This document shows positions 52,793-62,104 of a DNA stretch of 64,000 nucleotides, in pieces. Source of the DNA: Nitrospira sp. UBA6493 (lineage in GTDB: Bacteria > Nitrospirota > Nitrospiria > Nitrospirales > Nitrospiraceae); contig DJMJ01000004.1 in the NCBI GenBank assembly GCA_002435325.1, forward strand, positions 1 to 64,000. The letters run 5' to 3'. Both the position numbers and the translations under genes were made by a program. How positions within the stretch are numbered: position 1 is the first letter of the stretch; each line of letters opens with the position of its first letter. The notes beneath the pieces were generated by a model. The model saw nothing but the letters and a program-made list of their open reading frames with translations. It had not been told where the DNA came from and searched no databases.

Positions 52793-53028
52793 GCGGCGCA
52801 TTGTGAGGATAGGACTTCTAGGTGTCAAGCAAAGTTCAGTCCGGAGGAAAAGAGTGTGGGTTCTCATGCCGCGGTAAGCGGGGTGGAGAGCGTCTGATGG
52901 CACTGCCTCGCAGAGGCATGATAGTAATGGTTGTATTGATGAGGCGTCCCATTTACTTTTCTCTTCGGTTTGGCGCATGGTACTCATGTTTAAACTCCAC
53001 ATCTGCTTCAGCGGGATCCGGTGATGCG

Positions 53029-54963
53029 ATGGATGCCAGCTCCGTGAGACCCCTTCTTCCGTCTGTGCTCATTGTGGATGATGAGCCGGATATCTGTGTG
53101 GCCCTGAGCGATCTGCTTGAACACACGATGGATTTGCCGTCCGGGCGGTGCATACGGGACGGGAGGCGCTCCGCGAAGTGGAAGGGAGGCAAGTCGGTAT
53201 CGTGATTTTGGACCTCGGGCTGCAGGATATGAGCGGCCTGGATGTGCTGCGGGAAGTGAAGATCATGCAGCCGTCCCTTCCGGTCATTCTGCTGACGGCC
53301 TCGACGCTGGAGAAGCATACGATTGAGGCCCTCCAGGGCGGGGCCTTCACGTACATCGGTAAACCCTACAGTCAACACGAACTCCGCTTCGCGCTGCGTC
53401 AAATCCTTGATGCGCAACGGCTGGCGTCTCAGGCTGCACGCGCGAAGGATGAATTGAGTGTCAGTGAAGAGCGGTTTCGAACCGTGGTGGGGACGACTCC
53501 CGATGCCGTGGTGCTGGCTGATCACAAGGGCGATATTCTTTTATGGAATCAGGCGGGCACCCGGTTGTTTGGTTACACGGAGGCAGAGGTGATCGGGCAG
53601 TCGCTCACGATGCTGATGCCGCAGCGTTATCGGGAGGCCCATCAAACAGGCATGACGCGGTTCGGAGCGACCGGTGAGGCGCATGTCGTGGGGAAGACGG
53701 TCGAACTTCACGGATTGAGAAAGGACGGTACGGAATTTCCACTTGAACTGTCTCTTGGCATCGGGCGGAGCGCGGGGGAGACATTTTACAGCGGGATCAT
53801 TCGTGATATCTCGAAGCGAAAACAGGCCGAAGAGGCCAGGAGGCAGGCCGAATCCCGTTATCGGAACGTCGTTGACAATACGGTGGAGGGGATCTTTCAG
53901 ACGACCCCGGACGGACGGTTCTTGATAGCCAATCCCAGTCTGGCGCAGATGCTGCGCTATGATTCTCCTGACACGTTGGTGGCTACCGTTACGGATATCG
54001 CGCGCCAGCTCTATGCGGATCCACAGCAGCGAGCGGAGTTTCAACGGCTGTTGCGCGAGTACCGGGCTGTTCGGGAATTTGAAGCCGAAGTAATGCGCCG
54101 GGACGGGATCCTGATCGCGGTATCGGTGAATGCGCGGGTGGTGCGCGATGAGCAGGGGGTGCCCCTGCATTTTGAAGGGACGGGGATATCACGGAGCGGA
54201 CACGGTTGGCGGCGGAATTGCTCGAAGAAGTCAAAGTGGCCGAAGTGACTCGCGCCCTGGGCGATATCGGCCATGACGTGAAGAATATGCTGATGCCCGT
54301 GCTTGGAGGCGTGGATCTCTTGCGAGAGGAAATTCAGGGATTCTCGATCGGCTGGTGAGGGCCGGCGCCCGCGTGGAGGCCGAGGCTCATCGGGAGGCCA
54401 CGGATGAGTTGAGCGAGATAATCGTCAATAATGCCCGGCGCATTCAAGATCGTGTGAAGGAATTGGCCGACGCGGTGAAAGGGGCGACGACGGCGCCGGA
54501 GTTTCATCCCTGTCGGATTGCCGGTTGTGCGGCCGATGTCATGACCTCGCTACGCCGCTACGCCGCAGACAAAGGGGTTGTGCTCCAAGCTGAAGGTCTC
54601 GATGCCTTGCCGGTCATTCACGCAGATGAGCGCCGCTTGTTCAATGCGCTGTATAATCTCGTAGATAATGCCATCCCAGAAGTTCCGGCGGGAGGATCTG
54701 TCACGGTGCGGGGTTCGGTCGAGGCTGACAAAGAGGTGCTCGTACTTACCGTTGCCGACACGGGGAAAGGGATGCCGCCTGATGTGCGGGAGCGGCTGTT
54801 TACCTCGGGCGTGCGCAGTAATAAATCCGGCGGAACAAGGTTAGGTACTAAAATTGTGAAAGATGTCGTGGCTGCCCACAAGGGAGCCATTTCGGTTGAG
54901 AGTGCCGTCGGTGTCGGGACGACCATCACCATCCGTCTTCCGCTCACTCATGAACGCCTATGA
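53029..54963 (+). pseudogene. Sensor kinase (REC-PAS-PAS-HK) broken by three frameshifts
   Basis: Four reading-frame segments make one hybrid kinase. Piece 1, from ATG 53029, holds the receiver start (PSVLIVDDEPDICVAL). Piece 2 resumes at about 53140 (AVHTGREAL), and contains the phospho-acceptor Asp in ILDLGL and two PAS domains to about 54180. Piece 3 (about 54184-54350) has the phospho-acceptor histidine in DIGHDVKNMLMPV. Piece 4 (54355-54963) has the N box (ALYNLVDNAI) and ADTGKGMP and GGTRLGTKIV of the ATPase. Each break can be repaired by adding one base; the second lies in a run of four G. Neighbouring genes are intact, so decay is more likely than poor sequence. Confidence 0.78.
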
Positions 54964-54981
54964 AACGTGAAAAAGCTGAGG

Positions 54982-55377
54982 TTAGCCACCGGCGAACACC
55001 GGGCGGAAGCCTGCTTCGGTGAGGATGCGGGCCACAATCTCGCGCTGATCGCCCTGGATCTCGATCTGTCCTTCTTTCACCGTGCCGCCTGCACCGCAGG
55101 TCTTTTGCATCTCTTTCGCGAGTTGTTCTTTTTCGGCCTGTCCGATTCCGACAAATCCCGTGACTACCGTGACTGTTTTACCTCCGCGATGGGCGGTGGA
55201 GCGGATGATGTCCACTCGTCCACGGTTCTTCGTTGGCGCGGTTGGTACCGGGGCTGGTTGGGTGACCCTAGGGTGGGTTGCGCGATCTGACGGGAGCGGT
55301 ACATTCTTGAGTGCTGCGAACGGGCTGGTCCACGCGGCCGAATTACCATCTGTGGGAATGCGGTTTTTCTTGGTCAT
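54982..55377 (-). CDS. SUI1/eIF1-like translation factor (YciH family)
   Basis: 131 residues. A low-complexity N-terminus (about 1-50) precedes an SUI1 domain with RGRVDIIRSTAHRGGKTVTVV, CGAGGTVKEGQIEIQGDQRE and a Gly-rich end. Bacterial YciH proteins can influence initiation fidelity. It converges with the broken sensor kinase (stops 18 bases apart) and is followed on its own strand by YaeQ 12 bases upstream. Confidence 0.9.
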   Translation of the reverse strand: MTKKNRIPTDGNSAAWTSPFAALKNVPLPSDRATHPRVTQPAPVPTAPTKNRGRVDIIRSTAHRGGKTVTVVTGFVGIGQAEKEQLAKEMQKTCGAGGTVKEGQIEIQGDQREIVARILTEAGFRPVFAGG

Positions 55378-55389
55378 GGCAGTTCGTAA

Positions 55390-55950
55390 CTATTGTCTGA
55401 ACGGGGGCGAGGCGGATTTCAGGATCGTCCATTCGATGTGTGCGCTATTGGAACCTTCTCCCACCCACATCTGTCCTTCTTGAATAGTGCAGGGCAGCTG
55501 CATGCTGGGTTGCGCGAGCTGCGCCAAGGCACGGCTCCCGTCCGGCGGAAGATTGACCACAGTAAGATTATTCAATCGCTCCAGGGCATTGCGATTCTTC
55601 TCCCACCACAGATCGGCCCCTCGACCGCCGTAGGAGTACACGACGACCTGCTTGGCGCGACCGCAGGCCTGGCGGAGCGATTTCTCGTCCGGTTGTCCCA
55701 CCTCGATCCAGAGGTCGATGGTGCCGGTGAGATCCTTTTGCCAGAGCGCCGGTTCGTCTTCGACGCCAATGCCCCGGCCGAACGACAAGTGTTCGTGGGC
55801 GTGTAGCGCAAAGGCCAATAGCCGCATCATCATGCGTTCGTCGGTTTCGGACGGATGGCGCGCGAGCGTGACCACATGATCCTGGTAGTACTGGCGGTCC
55901 ATGTCGGAGATTTGCAGGGCCGCTTTGTAAATCGTCGCGTTTAACGCCAT
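55390..55950 (-). CDS. YaeQ family protein
   Basis: 186 residues with the YaeQ pattern: MALNATIYKAALQISDMDRQYY, ARHPSETDERMMMRLLAFAL and a PD-(D/E)XK-like core (EVGQPDEKSLRQACGRA). YaeQ has a nuclease-like fold and an unclear role in transcription. Length is normal. It lies between SUI1 and the VF530 gene on the same strand. Confidence 0.92.
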   Translation of the reverse strand: MALNATIYKAALQISDMDRQYYQDHVVTLARHPSETDERMMMRLLAFALHAHEHLSFGRGIGVEDEPALWQKDLTGTIDLWIEVGQPDEKSLRQACGRAKQVVVYSYGGRGADLWWEKNRNALERLNNLTVVNLPPDGSRALAQLAQPSMQLPCTIQEGQMWVGEGSNSAHIEWTILKSASPPFRQ

Positions 55951-55965
55951 AGCATCAGTGTTCCG

Positions 55966-56196
55966 TCACGGCAGTTCTGCGATGTACATGCCTTCCACCC
56001 GCTCGCGTGCCCAGGGCGTTTTGCGCAGGAAGGTGAGGCTGGATTTGATGCTGGGGTTATGAAGAAAACAGCGGACAGGGAGGCGTTTCCCCAACACGTC
56101 CCAGCCGTGCCGTTCGACCAGTTGAGTGACGATGGTCTCCAGCGTGATGCCGTGCAATGGATCGCGTGGATGGGGCGGTGGCGTCGGCTGGTTCAT
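55966..56196 (-). CDS. VF530 family DNA-binding protein (DUF2132)
   Basis: 76 residues from ATG 56196. The conserved DPLHGITLETIVTQLVERHGW and CFLHNPSIKSSLTFLRKTPWAR match VF530/DUF2132, small single-domain proteins described as DNA-binding. The open frame upstream is not part of the family. Same strand as YaeQ. Confidence 0.85.
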   Translation of the reverse strand: MNQPTPPPHPRDPLHGITLETIVTQLVERHGWDVLGKRLPVRCFLHNPSIKSSLTFLRKTPWARERVEGMYIAELP

Positions 56197-56300
56197 GCGC
56201 GCGATAGGCTTTCTTGTTTCAAAATACTCGGTGCGGTTGTTTCCTGCAAGATGTGCCACCTGTGGCACGCATGCCATCTGTGCTGGTTGCATGACCGGTA

Positions 56301-57389
56301 CTAGTTTGCCTGAAATGCCCGTAGGAATTCCCCTACCAACGATTCTTGGTCGGACTCGAGTTGCTCCACAGACACCGGCGGGACGATCTGGATATGCTCC
56401 CTGGTCCAGGTGTCGCTCCAGATGCGGATCCGTTGGTTGCGGATAAGCGAGACCTGCTCGACGAGAAAGAGGCCTGCTTCATATAAGACCTTACCGGGGC
56501 AGTGCTCGCCGATGGGCCGCTGGGTCATTTCAAGCGACAGGCTTGCCGTGTCTTGTCCTTGAGGTTCGAGGGACATGGGAAGGCCGGCGGCAGTGAATTG
56601 ACGAAGCGCTCTGGTTGCGAGCGGGGAGGTCAATCGCCCCGCTACTGCCGACAACTGTACCCTGTCTAGAGCAAGGCCGTGCATGCTGACGCCGGTGCGG
56701 GTATCAGGTGTCAAGCGCGCTGGCGCATCATCACCGTGCGGATTCATGGAGTTCGTTTGTTCGGATTCGACTTTCTGTTGGCGTCGCGCGGGATTTGCCA
56801 GTTGATAGGCTTCAATAAACCGCGAAACGAGCCAGTCCAGATCCTGTTCAAGTTCTTCAATTGTCAACGGCGGCCGTGCTTGAGGAGAGGTTTCAGCAGA
56901 CCAGGTGATGTCCTGCATCACTTCGCTGTTTCTCGGCACGATGACCGGTTCGATCAGGACTAGGGAGGGGGTATACAAGACCTTTGTTGGGCAGATTTCG
57001 CCGAGCGGCGCGGGATTGAGCGTGAGCTTCAGCAGCGCAGTGGGTGCGGTATGAGTCTGAGCCTGAGAATACAGGGGAAGGCCGGCTGTTATAAAAATGT
57101 GTGTCACCCGTTCGCGAAATCGGTCCGTCATCTCTGGTGCCGACGCGACCACGAGACGAATGTGATGCGAATCTAGATTGCGCATCACCGGCAGATTCAG
57201 GTCAGATGGATTTTCGGCTCCTTGTGCGGGCATTGAGAATACAGATAGGAGCATGAGCAGACCTATCCTGATGAACGGACCGACTGTCGTGACGAAACCC
57301 GCCCTATTCCGTGCCAAAGTGACCGGCCGCTTCGGGGAGGGAAGGATTGCGGGGTGCACGGCAGGGGCCAGTAGAGACTGTTTCCGCAT
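56301..57389 (-). CDS. Exported protein with an internally duplicated domain
   Basis: 362 residues, with hydrophobic signal segment about 41-57 ending MPAQGA after an unusually long basic leader; the true start may be later. Two halves (about 70-200 and 235-360) share the same outline: an RLVVASAPE/VQLSAVAGR strand, a helix, ITAGLPLYS/TAAGLPMSL, then IGEHCPGKVLYEAGLFLVEQ in the second half and LGEICPTKVLYTPSLVLIEP in the first. The core motif G-E-x-C-P-x-K-V-L-Y is in both. Function unknown. Confidence 0.7.
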   Translation of the reverse strand: MRKQSLLAPAVHPAILPSPKRPVTLARNRAGFVTTVGPFIRIGLLMLLSVFSMPAQGAENPSDLNLPVMRNLDSHHIRLVVASAPEMTDRFRERVTHIFITAGLPLYSQAQTHTAPTALLKLTLNPAPLGEICPTKVLYTPSLVLIEPVIVPRNSEVMQDITWSAETSPQARPPLTIEELEQDLDWLVSRFIEAYQLANPARRQQKVESEQTNSMNPHGDDAPARLTPDTRTGVSMHGLALDRVQLSAVAGRLTSPLATRALRQFTAAGLPMSLEPQGQDTASLSLEMTQRPIGEHCPGKVLYEAGLFLVEQVSLIRNQRIRIWSDTWTREHIQIVPPVSVEQLESDQESLVGEFLRAFQAN

Positions 57390-57393
57390 CGCG

Positions 57394-58485
57394 CTAGACG
57401 TTGAATCGGAAGTGCATCACATCGCCGTTTTGGACGACGTATTCCTTGCCTTCCAGCCGCATCTTCCCTTTTTCTTTTGCACCGGCTTCGCCTTTGCAGG
57501 CGATGAAGTCGTCGTAACTGATGACTTCCGCGCGTATGAAGCCTTTCTCGAAGTCGCCGTGGATGACACCGGCGGCCTGCGGGGCGGTATCGCCTACATG
57601 AATCGTCCAGGCGCGGACTTCTTTCACGCCCGCCGTAAAGTAGGTTTGCAGGCCGAGCAGGTCGTAGGCGGCGCGAATCAGGCGGTTCAGCCCCGGTTCG
57701 GTCATGCCGGTGTCGGCCAGGAATTCTTTCTTTTCCTCATCCGACAGCACTGAGATTTCCGATTCCAGCGCGGCGCAAATGGCCACGACCGGCGCGCCTT
57801 CCTGCTTGGCGAATTCCTCCACACGGGCCAGCAAGGGATTATTGGTGAAGCCTTTTTCGGAAACGTTGGCAACATACATGACGGGTTTGAGGGTGAGCAG
57901 GCAGAGCGGTTTTAGTAGAGCCAGCTGGGCTGCATCCAGCTTCATGGTGCGGGCCGGTTTGCCCTGATTCAGACAGGCGGCGACCTGGTCCAGAATTTCG
58001 CCCAGCTTCGCGGCGTCTTTATTGCCGGCGCGGACGAGCTTGACGTTCTTTTCCTGAGATTTTTCTACCGTAGTCAGATCAGCCAGAGCCAGCTCCGTGA
58101 CGATGGTGGCAATGTCGGACAGGGGATCAACTTTGCCTGAGACGTGAATGACGTTGTCGTCCTCGAAGCAGCGCACCACGTTCACGATGCCGTCAGTCTC
58201 GCGAATGTTCGCGAGGAATTGATTGCCCAACCCTTCGCCTTTCGAGGCTCCGGCGACCAGCCCGGCAATGTCCACGAACTCGGTCGTGGCATATTGGATG
58301 CGCTGCGGATTGACGATGTCGGCGAGCGCCTTCAGCCGCTCATCCGGCACCTCGACGATGCCGACGTTTGGTTCAATCGTGCAGAAGGGGTAGTTTTCCG
58401 CCGCGATGCCTGACTTGGTGAGCGCATTGAACAGGGTGGACTTGCCCACGTTAGGCAATCCGACGATTCCGCATTTCAAACTCAT
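57394..58485 (-). CDS. ychF: Redox-regulated ATPase YchF (Obg-like)
   Basis: 363 residues from ATG 58485, preceded by AAGGGA. Walker A GLPNVGKS (9-16), the second GTPase motif in FVDIAGLVAGASKGEGLGNQF, NVS/TGS-type parts and a C-terminal TGS domain (YFTAGVKEVRAWTIH, AQAAGVIHGDFEKGFIRAEV). YchF binds ATP in preference to GTP and interacts with the ribosome. The frame is open further upstream, but those residues are low-complexity. Confidence 0.95.
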   Translation of the reverse strand: MSLKCGIVGLPNVGKSTLFNALTKSGIAAENYPFCTIEPNVGIVEVPDERLKALADIVNPQRIQYATTEFVDIAGLVAGASKGEGLGNQFLANIRETDGIVNVVRCFEDDNVIHVSGKVDPLSDIATIVTELALADLTTVEKSQEKNVKLVRAGNKDAAKLGEILDQVAACLNQGKPARTMKLDAAQLALLKPLCLLTLKPVMYVANVSEKGFTNNPLLARVEEFAKQEGAPVVAICAALESEISVLSDEEKKEFLADTGMTEPGLNRLIRAAYDLLGLQTYFTAGVKEVRAWTIHVGDTAPQAAGVIHGDFEKGFIRAEVISYDDFIACKGEAGAKEKGKMRLEGKEYVVQNGDVMHFRFNV

Positions 58486-59112
58486 GACAATCCCTTCATC
58501 TAGTAAGACGGACGGTTGAGAAGTGCTGTTTCCAACGCGCCTTCGCGGAGGCTGGGAGGGGGCAGGAAAAGCAGTGCCATATTCTACGCGGTCCGGGGGG
58601 CTCCGGTCCATCCCTGCGTGCCGGCGTGAGGGAGAGGCCTGGATGGGAGCGAGTTGATGGCTAAACGGGGGTGGCTCATTCATTTGTGGAGAGTGTCGGG
58701 CGTGAAGGGCTTTATATGACCCAGGGTAAGCCTTGCTTGCGACCGACAAGCGATGAACGGGGTAGGTGTGGGCCATGAGGATCGCCCAAATTGTTAGATG
58801 GCTAATCGCAAAGGTAGTACGGCTACCACAAAAAAATATGTATATATGTATATACATGTAAGAAAATGCATGGTGTATGAAATGTGTTTGCCTGTGCTGA
58901 ATATCCGTAATGATACGCGAGTGTATTGGGCGGGATACAGTGCATACAGGTTTGTCTATGTAGAATCTTCTAGATGGAACTATTCAAGCCATTGCAAATA
59001 GGTCATTCCCGCATATCCTCACCGTTGGACTCAAACTTGCTTGCTGCAGGATTGTAAAGCCTGACTTGAATTCCGCAGTCACCAATCACCCTTTATCAGT
59101 ACGGAGTGCACA
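58486..59112. other. AT-rich non-coding region before the large orphan gene
   Basis: 627 bases. Between about 58800 and 59050 it is much more AT-rich than the rest of the window. ATGTATATATGTATATACATGT occurs near 58838-58859 as a direct and inverted repeat. A 67-codon ORF here has an odd amino-acid composition and is not accepted. The region probably carries the promoter of the gene at 59113 and may be of foreign origin. Confidence 0.5.
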
Positions 59113-61317
59113 ATGGCGAAAGACGATCATGCATCCTTCAGTCTTCAAGTCCGCGTCAACCTGGTAGATCTGGCCAAGACCGACAAGGCACCAGACGTCA
59201 CAGCCTACGCCTTCTCATCCGAGGGTAAGTTGCTGTCCTCTGCGCCGGTCGATGGACAGGGAACGGCAGCCCTCAGACTCGCATTTCCGTCAACGGTGAG
59301 CCGGGTGCGGGTGCTGGTTGGTCCCAAGGCGGATGAGAAGTCGGCGGATTTTAACGATCTCATTCGTCGTGGCGCGCAGGAACAGCATCTGCGCCTCGAC
59401 CCCAAGGATCGCCGGGTGGACGTGCACCTCACGATTTTTCCGCCGGTTTGGAGATGCTGGTTGATGAGTGCCTGTTTTGTGAAGGGCAATCTCAATAAGC
59501 GCGTGCTGGTAGGTGGATCCTATGTAGACTATCCGGTCTGCAATGCGACTGTGGAAGTCTATGAAGTGGATCCGCTCTGGATCATCATCCCCAAGCTGCC
59601 CGATCTCGTCATCGACCGGTTACGCGACATCATCATCAAGCCACGCCCCTTTCCTGAGCCGATTCCGCTGCCGGGCCCTGGTCCTGATCCGGCTCCCTTT
59701 GCCCGTGCGGCCATGTTGCAGCCGACGGCCGGAATGGAGCATCGTATGGATGCCAATGCGGCGAGCACGCTGCGTCAGGTGTCAGAAGCCAGCGGGCTTC
59801 GCTATGCGGCCCAGGTAGGCAGCAACCTCCAATTCCAGCAAGCTCTGATCGACCATGCGGCAATCATTCGGCCGCTGCTTTGCCTGTTCTATCCGCGGTT
59901 CGTGACGATGCAACGTGTGGCCACCGCGCAGACGGACGAGTGCGGCCATTTTCAAACGCTCTTTTTCAAGGGATGCCACAATACCGACGTGCCGGATCTC
60001 TACTTCAAGGCGAAGCAGCGGCTCTTCGGATTTATCGACGTCTATATCTATGCCCCCACGCCGATTGCATGCCACACGTGGTGGGATTATGTCTGTGGTA
60101 CAGAGGTCAATCTTTTCACCTCGAGTCCGTGGGCGCAAACCTGCTCGCCTTGTCCGCCGGTGATCGGCCCGTCAGGCCACAACCGCTGGGTGGCCTTCAT
60201 GTCCATTGGGGTGCACGGACTGAACAATATCTATGGGACTGCGCCAGATCTGGCCGCAAGCACCACGAGTGATAATCGTGGATTGACCCAGGGCGGTTCG
60301 CCATGGGGAGGTATGCTGCTGCCGCGGCTGGAGTTTTCTAACGACCTCGAAACTGCCGGTGTGCGGTATTATCAATTGTCCTGGCGCAAGGGGGGTAGTG
60401 GAAGTTTTCTCCCTCTCACGGGGCAGGTGCATCATTATTATCGGCATGATGTTCCGACGCCGACCGGCAATATGCCGGCCTGGACACCCGAGTTGCTGGG
60501 GCCAGTCCCGGTCGACGATGGGATGGGGCATCAAGTGCCGAACCTCTTTAAGATTCCGTTTCCATCGGTGGCGCCGGCAGGCGTCTGGGATGTGCCGCCG
60601 GATATCAATGAGATTAAGGAGCATTTTGCCAGCGCCAAGTTTCCGAGCCAGGACATTGCTCCCGGGATGAGTTATGCCGCCAATGGGGCGACGGTAGGCA
60701 CAGACACCAGCGGTCAGTATCAGATCAAGGGCGATCTCTTCGATGCGCATGGCCAACCGGTGAACATCGCGGCGCTCAGCATTGTCTATGCAGTGCCGAC
60801 CGATACGGACGGATCTGGCACCATCAATACGGTGGATGCGTCTACTTTGGGCCTCGTCAGTGGAAACAGCATGATCATCACGTTACACGTAGATAACAAT
60901 CGCTGCTTTGCAGCCATTGCGCCACCGACTATCGGTGCCGCATCTGCAGACCCCTGCTGCGGAGTGCTGAATTACCAGCCGACCGATTCGGTCACCATGG
61001 GATGGACCGCGCTGCACCCGCATGGCTTTGCGCGCTATCACTTCAGTGTGGTGCGTGGCATCAACAGTGTCATTGAGGATCCCTCAAGCGGGTGGACACC
61101 GGTGGCCAGTAGCAGCAGCCCGATTACGCAGACAGTCGGTCATTTGCTCAACGACAATTTGCCGGCCGGTTGTCCAATAGACGGCTGTCCGGTCGCAGGC
61201 TTCAGCGAAAATCTCTACGTGGATTCTATCGCCACGGATGGCTGGACCAGCGAGTTGGGCTATGATGCCAGCGCTGTGCGAGCTTTCGTGCTGGCCCAAT
61301 CAGAGTCTGGCACCTAG
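59113..61317 (+). CDS. Large protein of unknown function (734 aa)
   Basis: 734 residues from ATG 59113. No signal peptide. Residues about 8-75 look like a small beta-sandwich (VRVNLVDLAKT, AYAFSSEGKLLSSAPVDGQG). A Pro-rich linker lies at about 179-195. The middle is rich in Cys, Trp and His (CHTWWDYVCG, CSPCPP). Near 563-575, DTDGSGTINTVD matches a dockerin/EF-hand-type calcium loop. The C-terminal part (about 600-734) also contains several Cys pairs. It is single, with a strong terminator after it. It might be secreted by a non-classical route; no family or function recognised. Confidence 0.75.
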   Translation: MAKDDHASFSLQVRVNLVDLAKTDKAPDVTAYAFSSEGKLLSSAPVDGQGTAALRLAFPSTVSRVRVLVGPKADEKSADFNDLIRRGAQEQHLRLDPKDRRVDVHLTIFPPVWRCWLMSACFVKGNLNKRVLVGGSYVDYPVCNATVEVYEVDPLWIIIPKLPDLVIDRLRDIIIKPRPFPEPIPLPGPGPDPAPFARAAMLQPTAGMEHRMDANAASTLRQVSEASGLRYAAQVGSNLQFQQALIDHAAIIRPLLCLFYPRFVTMQRVATAQTDECGHFQTLFFKGCHNTDVPDLYFKAKQRLFGFIDVYIYAPTPIACHTWWDYVCGTEVNLFTSSPWAQTCSPCPPVIGPSGHNRWVAFMSIGVHGLNNIYGTAPDLAASTTSDNRGLTQGGSPWGGMLLPRLEFSNDLETAGVRYYQLSWRKGGSGSFLPLTGQVHHYYRHDVPTPTGNMPAWTPELLGPVPVDDGMGHQVPNLFKIPFPSVAPAGVWDVPPDINEIKEHFASAKFPSQDIAPGMSYAANGATVGTDTSGQYQIKGDLFDAHGQPVNIAALSIVYAVPTDTDGSGTINTVDASTLGLVSGNSMIITLHVDNNRCFAAIAPPTIGAASADPCCGVLNYQPTDSVTMGWTALHPHGFARYHFSVVRGINSVIEDPSSGWTPVASSSSPITQTVGHLLNDNLPAGCPIDGCPVAGFSENLYVDSIATDGWTSELGYDASAVRAFVLAQSESGT

Positions 61318-61375
61318 CGAGGAGGGACTCGCGGGCGTGTGGCTATGACACGCAATCAAGATGCCGAGTAACCTG

Positions 61376-61411
61376 GAAGCCGCCACGCGTTATGCGTGGC
61401 GGCTTCTTGTT
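61376..61411 (+). terminator. Rho-independent terminator
   Basis: AAGCCGCCACGC (61376-61387) pairs perfectly with GCGTGGCGGCTT (61393-61404) around the loop GTTAT, followed by CTTGTTT. It lies 58 bases after the stop of the large orphan gene and ends its transcript. This is the best intrinsic terminator in the window. Confidence 0.85.
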
Positions 61412-61599
61412 TGAGGCGACGTTGAAGTCCGGCACATATCAATGCGATAGCTGAATCTGTTGTTCCTTGTGAAGAGAGTTGCGCCGCTGCCGCTTCCCTT
61501 GCCATGAGTCTGAGAGAATCAAAAACGCTTTGTCCCCCCTTCTCTCTTCGACCGCTGCTACTCCCACCCTTCTGTGCCGGACCTGATATGCGCGTCTCA

Positions 61600-61626
61600 A
61601 TGAAGAATTCTTCATCTTCCCTTCAT
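61600..61626. promoter_or_regulatory. Possible OmpR-type operator upstream of the PepSY gene
   Basis: A perfect 16-base palindrome ATGAAGAATTCTTCAT (61600-61615) is followed by a second CTTCAT (61621-61626), placing two direct CTTCAT units 11 bases apart. Such spacing is typical for OmpR/PhoB-family regulators, and one is encoded two genes downstream. It lies 75 bases before the PepSY start, so autoregulation of this cluster is plausible (inference). Confidence 0.45.
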
Positions 61627-61700
61627 GGACCGCTGATGAGGCAGTGGTAGTCTGCAAACCAGAGCAGCGCGGATTCACACTATCAACAGGAGGTTGCATC

Positions 61701-62015
61701 ATGAAGAAGGTCATCCTTGGAGCGTGCCTCGCAGTGTCGCTGGCCGTGTTTGCCGGGCAGGCCCTTGCCGATAAGGAGCACAAGAGTCTCCCTAAGACGG
61801 CGGTCTCGATCGAACAAGCGATGAAAGCGGTCACGGACAAATACCCCGGCCGAGTCGTTGAAGCTGAATTGGAAGCTGAGGACGGGAAGGCGGAGTATGA
61901 GATCACCGTGGTCAGCGGGAACGGAGAGAGCCGGGAGTTTACCGTGGATGCGCAATCGGGCCAGGTTTCGGAAGACAAGGGGTCCGGAGAGCACGAAGCG
62001 GGGCAGAAAAAGTAA
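61701..62015 (+). CDS. Exported PepSY-domain protein
   Basis: 104 residues from ATG 61701, preceded by AGGAGG. A signal peptide (cleavage near ALA) is followed by one PepSY domain (SIEQAMKAVTDKYPGRVVEAELEAEDG, then YEITVVSGNGESREFTVDAQSGQV), a periplasmic fold that often inhibits or senses. The C-terminus is charged. It leads a cluster with a DUF2231 membrane protein, an OmpR-type regulator and a sensor kinase. Confidence 0.88.
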   Translation: MKKVILGACLAVSLAVFAGQALADKEHKSLPKTAVSIEQAMKAVTDKYPGRVVEAELEAEDGKAEYEITVVSGNGESREFTVDAQSGQVSEDKGSGEHEAGQKK

Positions 62016-62104
62016 GCACCGATAGGCATTCCGAAACGGGACTGGCGCAATAGACAATGCGCTGGTCCCGTCCCAGAAGTCCTTAACAAAAAGGAGCGCT
62101 GATT

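Noticed and set aside
58798..59001. 67-codon ORF in the AT-rich region before 59113
   Set aside because: Unusual composition (many Tyr, Arg, Val) and no ribosome-binding site; it overlaps the repeat ATGTATATATGT.
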